From the NCBI GenBank assembly GCA_021018995.1, contig CM037593.1, forward strand, positions 5,856,088-5,920,087: a stretch of DNA of 64,000 bases. The letters run 5' to 3'. Source of the DNA: Chloranthus sessilifolius (Eukaryota > Streptophyta > Magnoliopsida > Chloranthales > Chloranthaceae). The position numbers were made by a program, and so were the translations under genes. This document shows positions 63,177-64,000 of this stretch, in pieces; position 1 is the first letter of the stretch, and each line of letters opens with the position of its first letter. Below the pieces are notes generated by a model, which ran no database searches, was not told where the DNA came from, and saw only the letters and a program-made list of their open reading frames with translations.

Positions 63177-63861
63177 TTAACTCCCATCTATATCTTTCCC
63201 CATCCAAAGACCACATAACAAATGAAAAGAGATGTTTTATCGTCTCGAATTGTGAACAGTAAATGGTTTATTCACTTTGTAAAAAATGTCAGGAGTTAAT
63301 GATCTTAAGAAACGTGAGAGAGATTCAAAATGATTCCTCAGCATTCCATTAAACAAAAGTAATCAAGAGAGATCTTCAGTTAAGAAAAGGATCCTAAGTT
63401 CATGTTACAAAAATGTTAAATTTGTAAATAATAGTGTCGCCTAGATTCTCCACTTAGAAAACAAGACGTCAGTTGAACATGGTCCCCATTTGACGCTACT
63501 TGGTCTGCACAATTGATCTAATTTGGCAATTTTATCTCATGCGCTGAAAGATCAAAGTTATGTGTTGAACACAAACAACAAATTAGTGTTGCGGACGTGG
63601 ACCCAATTTAGGAATGATTCCATCATATATGATGGATCGAACTCTTGCACTCTCACTATGTGACAGAGAAATTTTAAGGTTCAAGCAACCATAAACGAAA
63701 ACCTTTAGCAAATTCATATTCCTTCTTGTGATTTAGAAAGATGTATCTGCCAATATCAGGCAGGGGCCTGAAGCTCAATGAAAGCTCACAAGATTGCAAC
63801 CTTGAGGTCTCAGGCTCAATCCCAGCTTACTTATCGTCATAGTGTTAGGTTCAATCCCAGG
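63177..63861. other. no gene seen at right edge
   Basis: Upstream exons of the M41-like gene (including the expected HExxH) were looked for and not found. A tRNA-like patch at 63765-63835 (GGTCTCAGGCTCAATCC) may be part of a SINE, without proof. Confidence 0.35.
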
Positions 63862-64000
63862 CAGTGTTACCTAGACATGTGGCATGGGTGCCAAGTGTCA
63901 TAAATGTTTGGCACACCAATTTCTAAAGATTCCAATAAGGCGGCACGGCCTTGAGAAAAATCAAAATAAAAATAAACATATAAAGAAGGAAAAAAAATTT
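63862..64000. mobile_element. start of a CAGTGTTACCT-family MITE, cut by the window
   Basis: CAGTGTTACCTAGACATG and the following GTGGCATGGGTGCCAAGTGT align with the left part of the element at 41305. The right end is outside the window. Confidence 0.75.

Overview
This 64 kb window is nuclear DNA of a flowering plant. It has small exons split by GT-AG introns, a MIR167 hairpin, an Au-type SINE, and AT-rich intergenic DNA crowded with LTR retrotransposons, L1 and RTE LINEs, hAT/PIF/MULE elements and MITEs. The species cannot be named from the sequence. Nothing suggests a prokaryote, organelle or virus.

Host genes. (1) NOP10 (H/ACA snoRNP subunit, 64 codons, three coding exons, + strand) is complete at 1938-5568, with a probable 5' UTR exon at the window start. 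(2) A MIR167 precursor lies at 14385-14685 (+). (3) GCSH, the glycine cleavage H protein, has three coding exons at 39333-39421, 40022-40192 and 49638-49766 (+). The transit-peptide exon was not found, and one intron is 9.4 kb long. (4) The 3' half of a plastid-type FtsH/M41-like protein gene lies on the minus strand, with exons at 62635-62711, 57688-57764, 53707-53839 and 53206-53361. Its 5' half is off the right edge. A degenerate U6 snRNA copy sits at 38231-38299 (-).

Layout. 1-6.4 kb: NOP10 with TE debris in its introns. 7.5-11.8 kb: 5' end of a Tat/Ogre-like LTR element joined to the 3' end of a copia-like element. 12-18 kb: MITEs and MIR167. 18.0-22.3 kb: an hAT element with decayed transposase, TIRs and an 8-bp target duplication. 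23-25 kb: PIF-like remnant and repeats. 25.5-33.5 kb: SINE, then an L1 split by a gag-only chromovirus that itself holds a GC-rich solo LTR. 34-38 kb: L1 interrupted by RTE and hAT pieces. 39.3-49.8 kb: GCSH, whose second visible intron is a nest of SINE > hAT MITE > full-length chromovirus. 53-63 kb: the M41-like gene with LINE, RTE, solo-LTR and MITE insertions in its introns.

Main observations. Three chromovirus families (42.8-49.3, 27.7-33.2 and 55.8-56.85 kb) share an odd LTR design. The pol tail is encoded inside the LTR. A family-specific array of short palindromes follows it. Downstream of the TATA box there is a conserved hairpin (GTGAT loop, covarying closing pair). Target-site duplications could be read directly for many insertions, which gives a relative insertion history.
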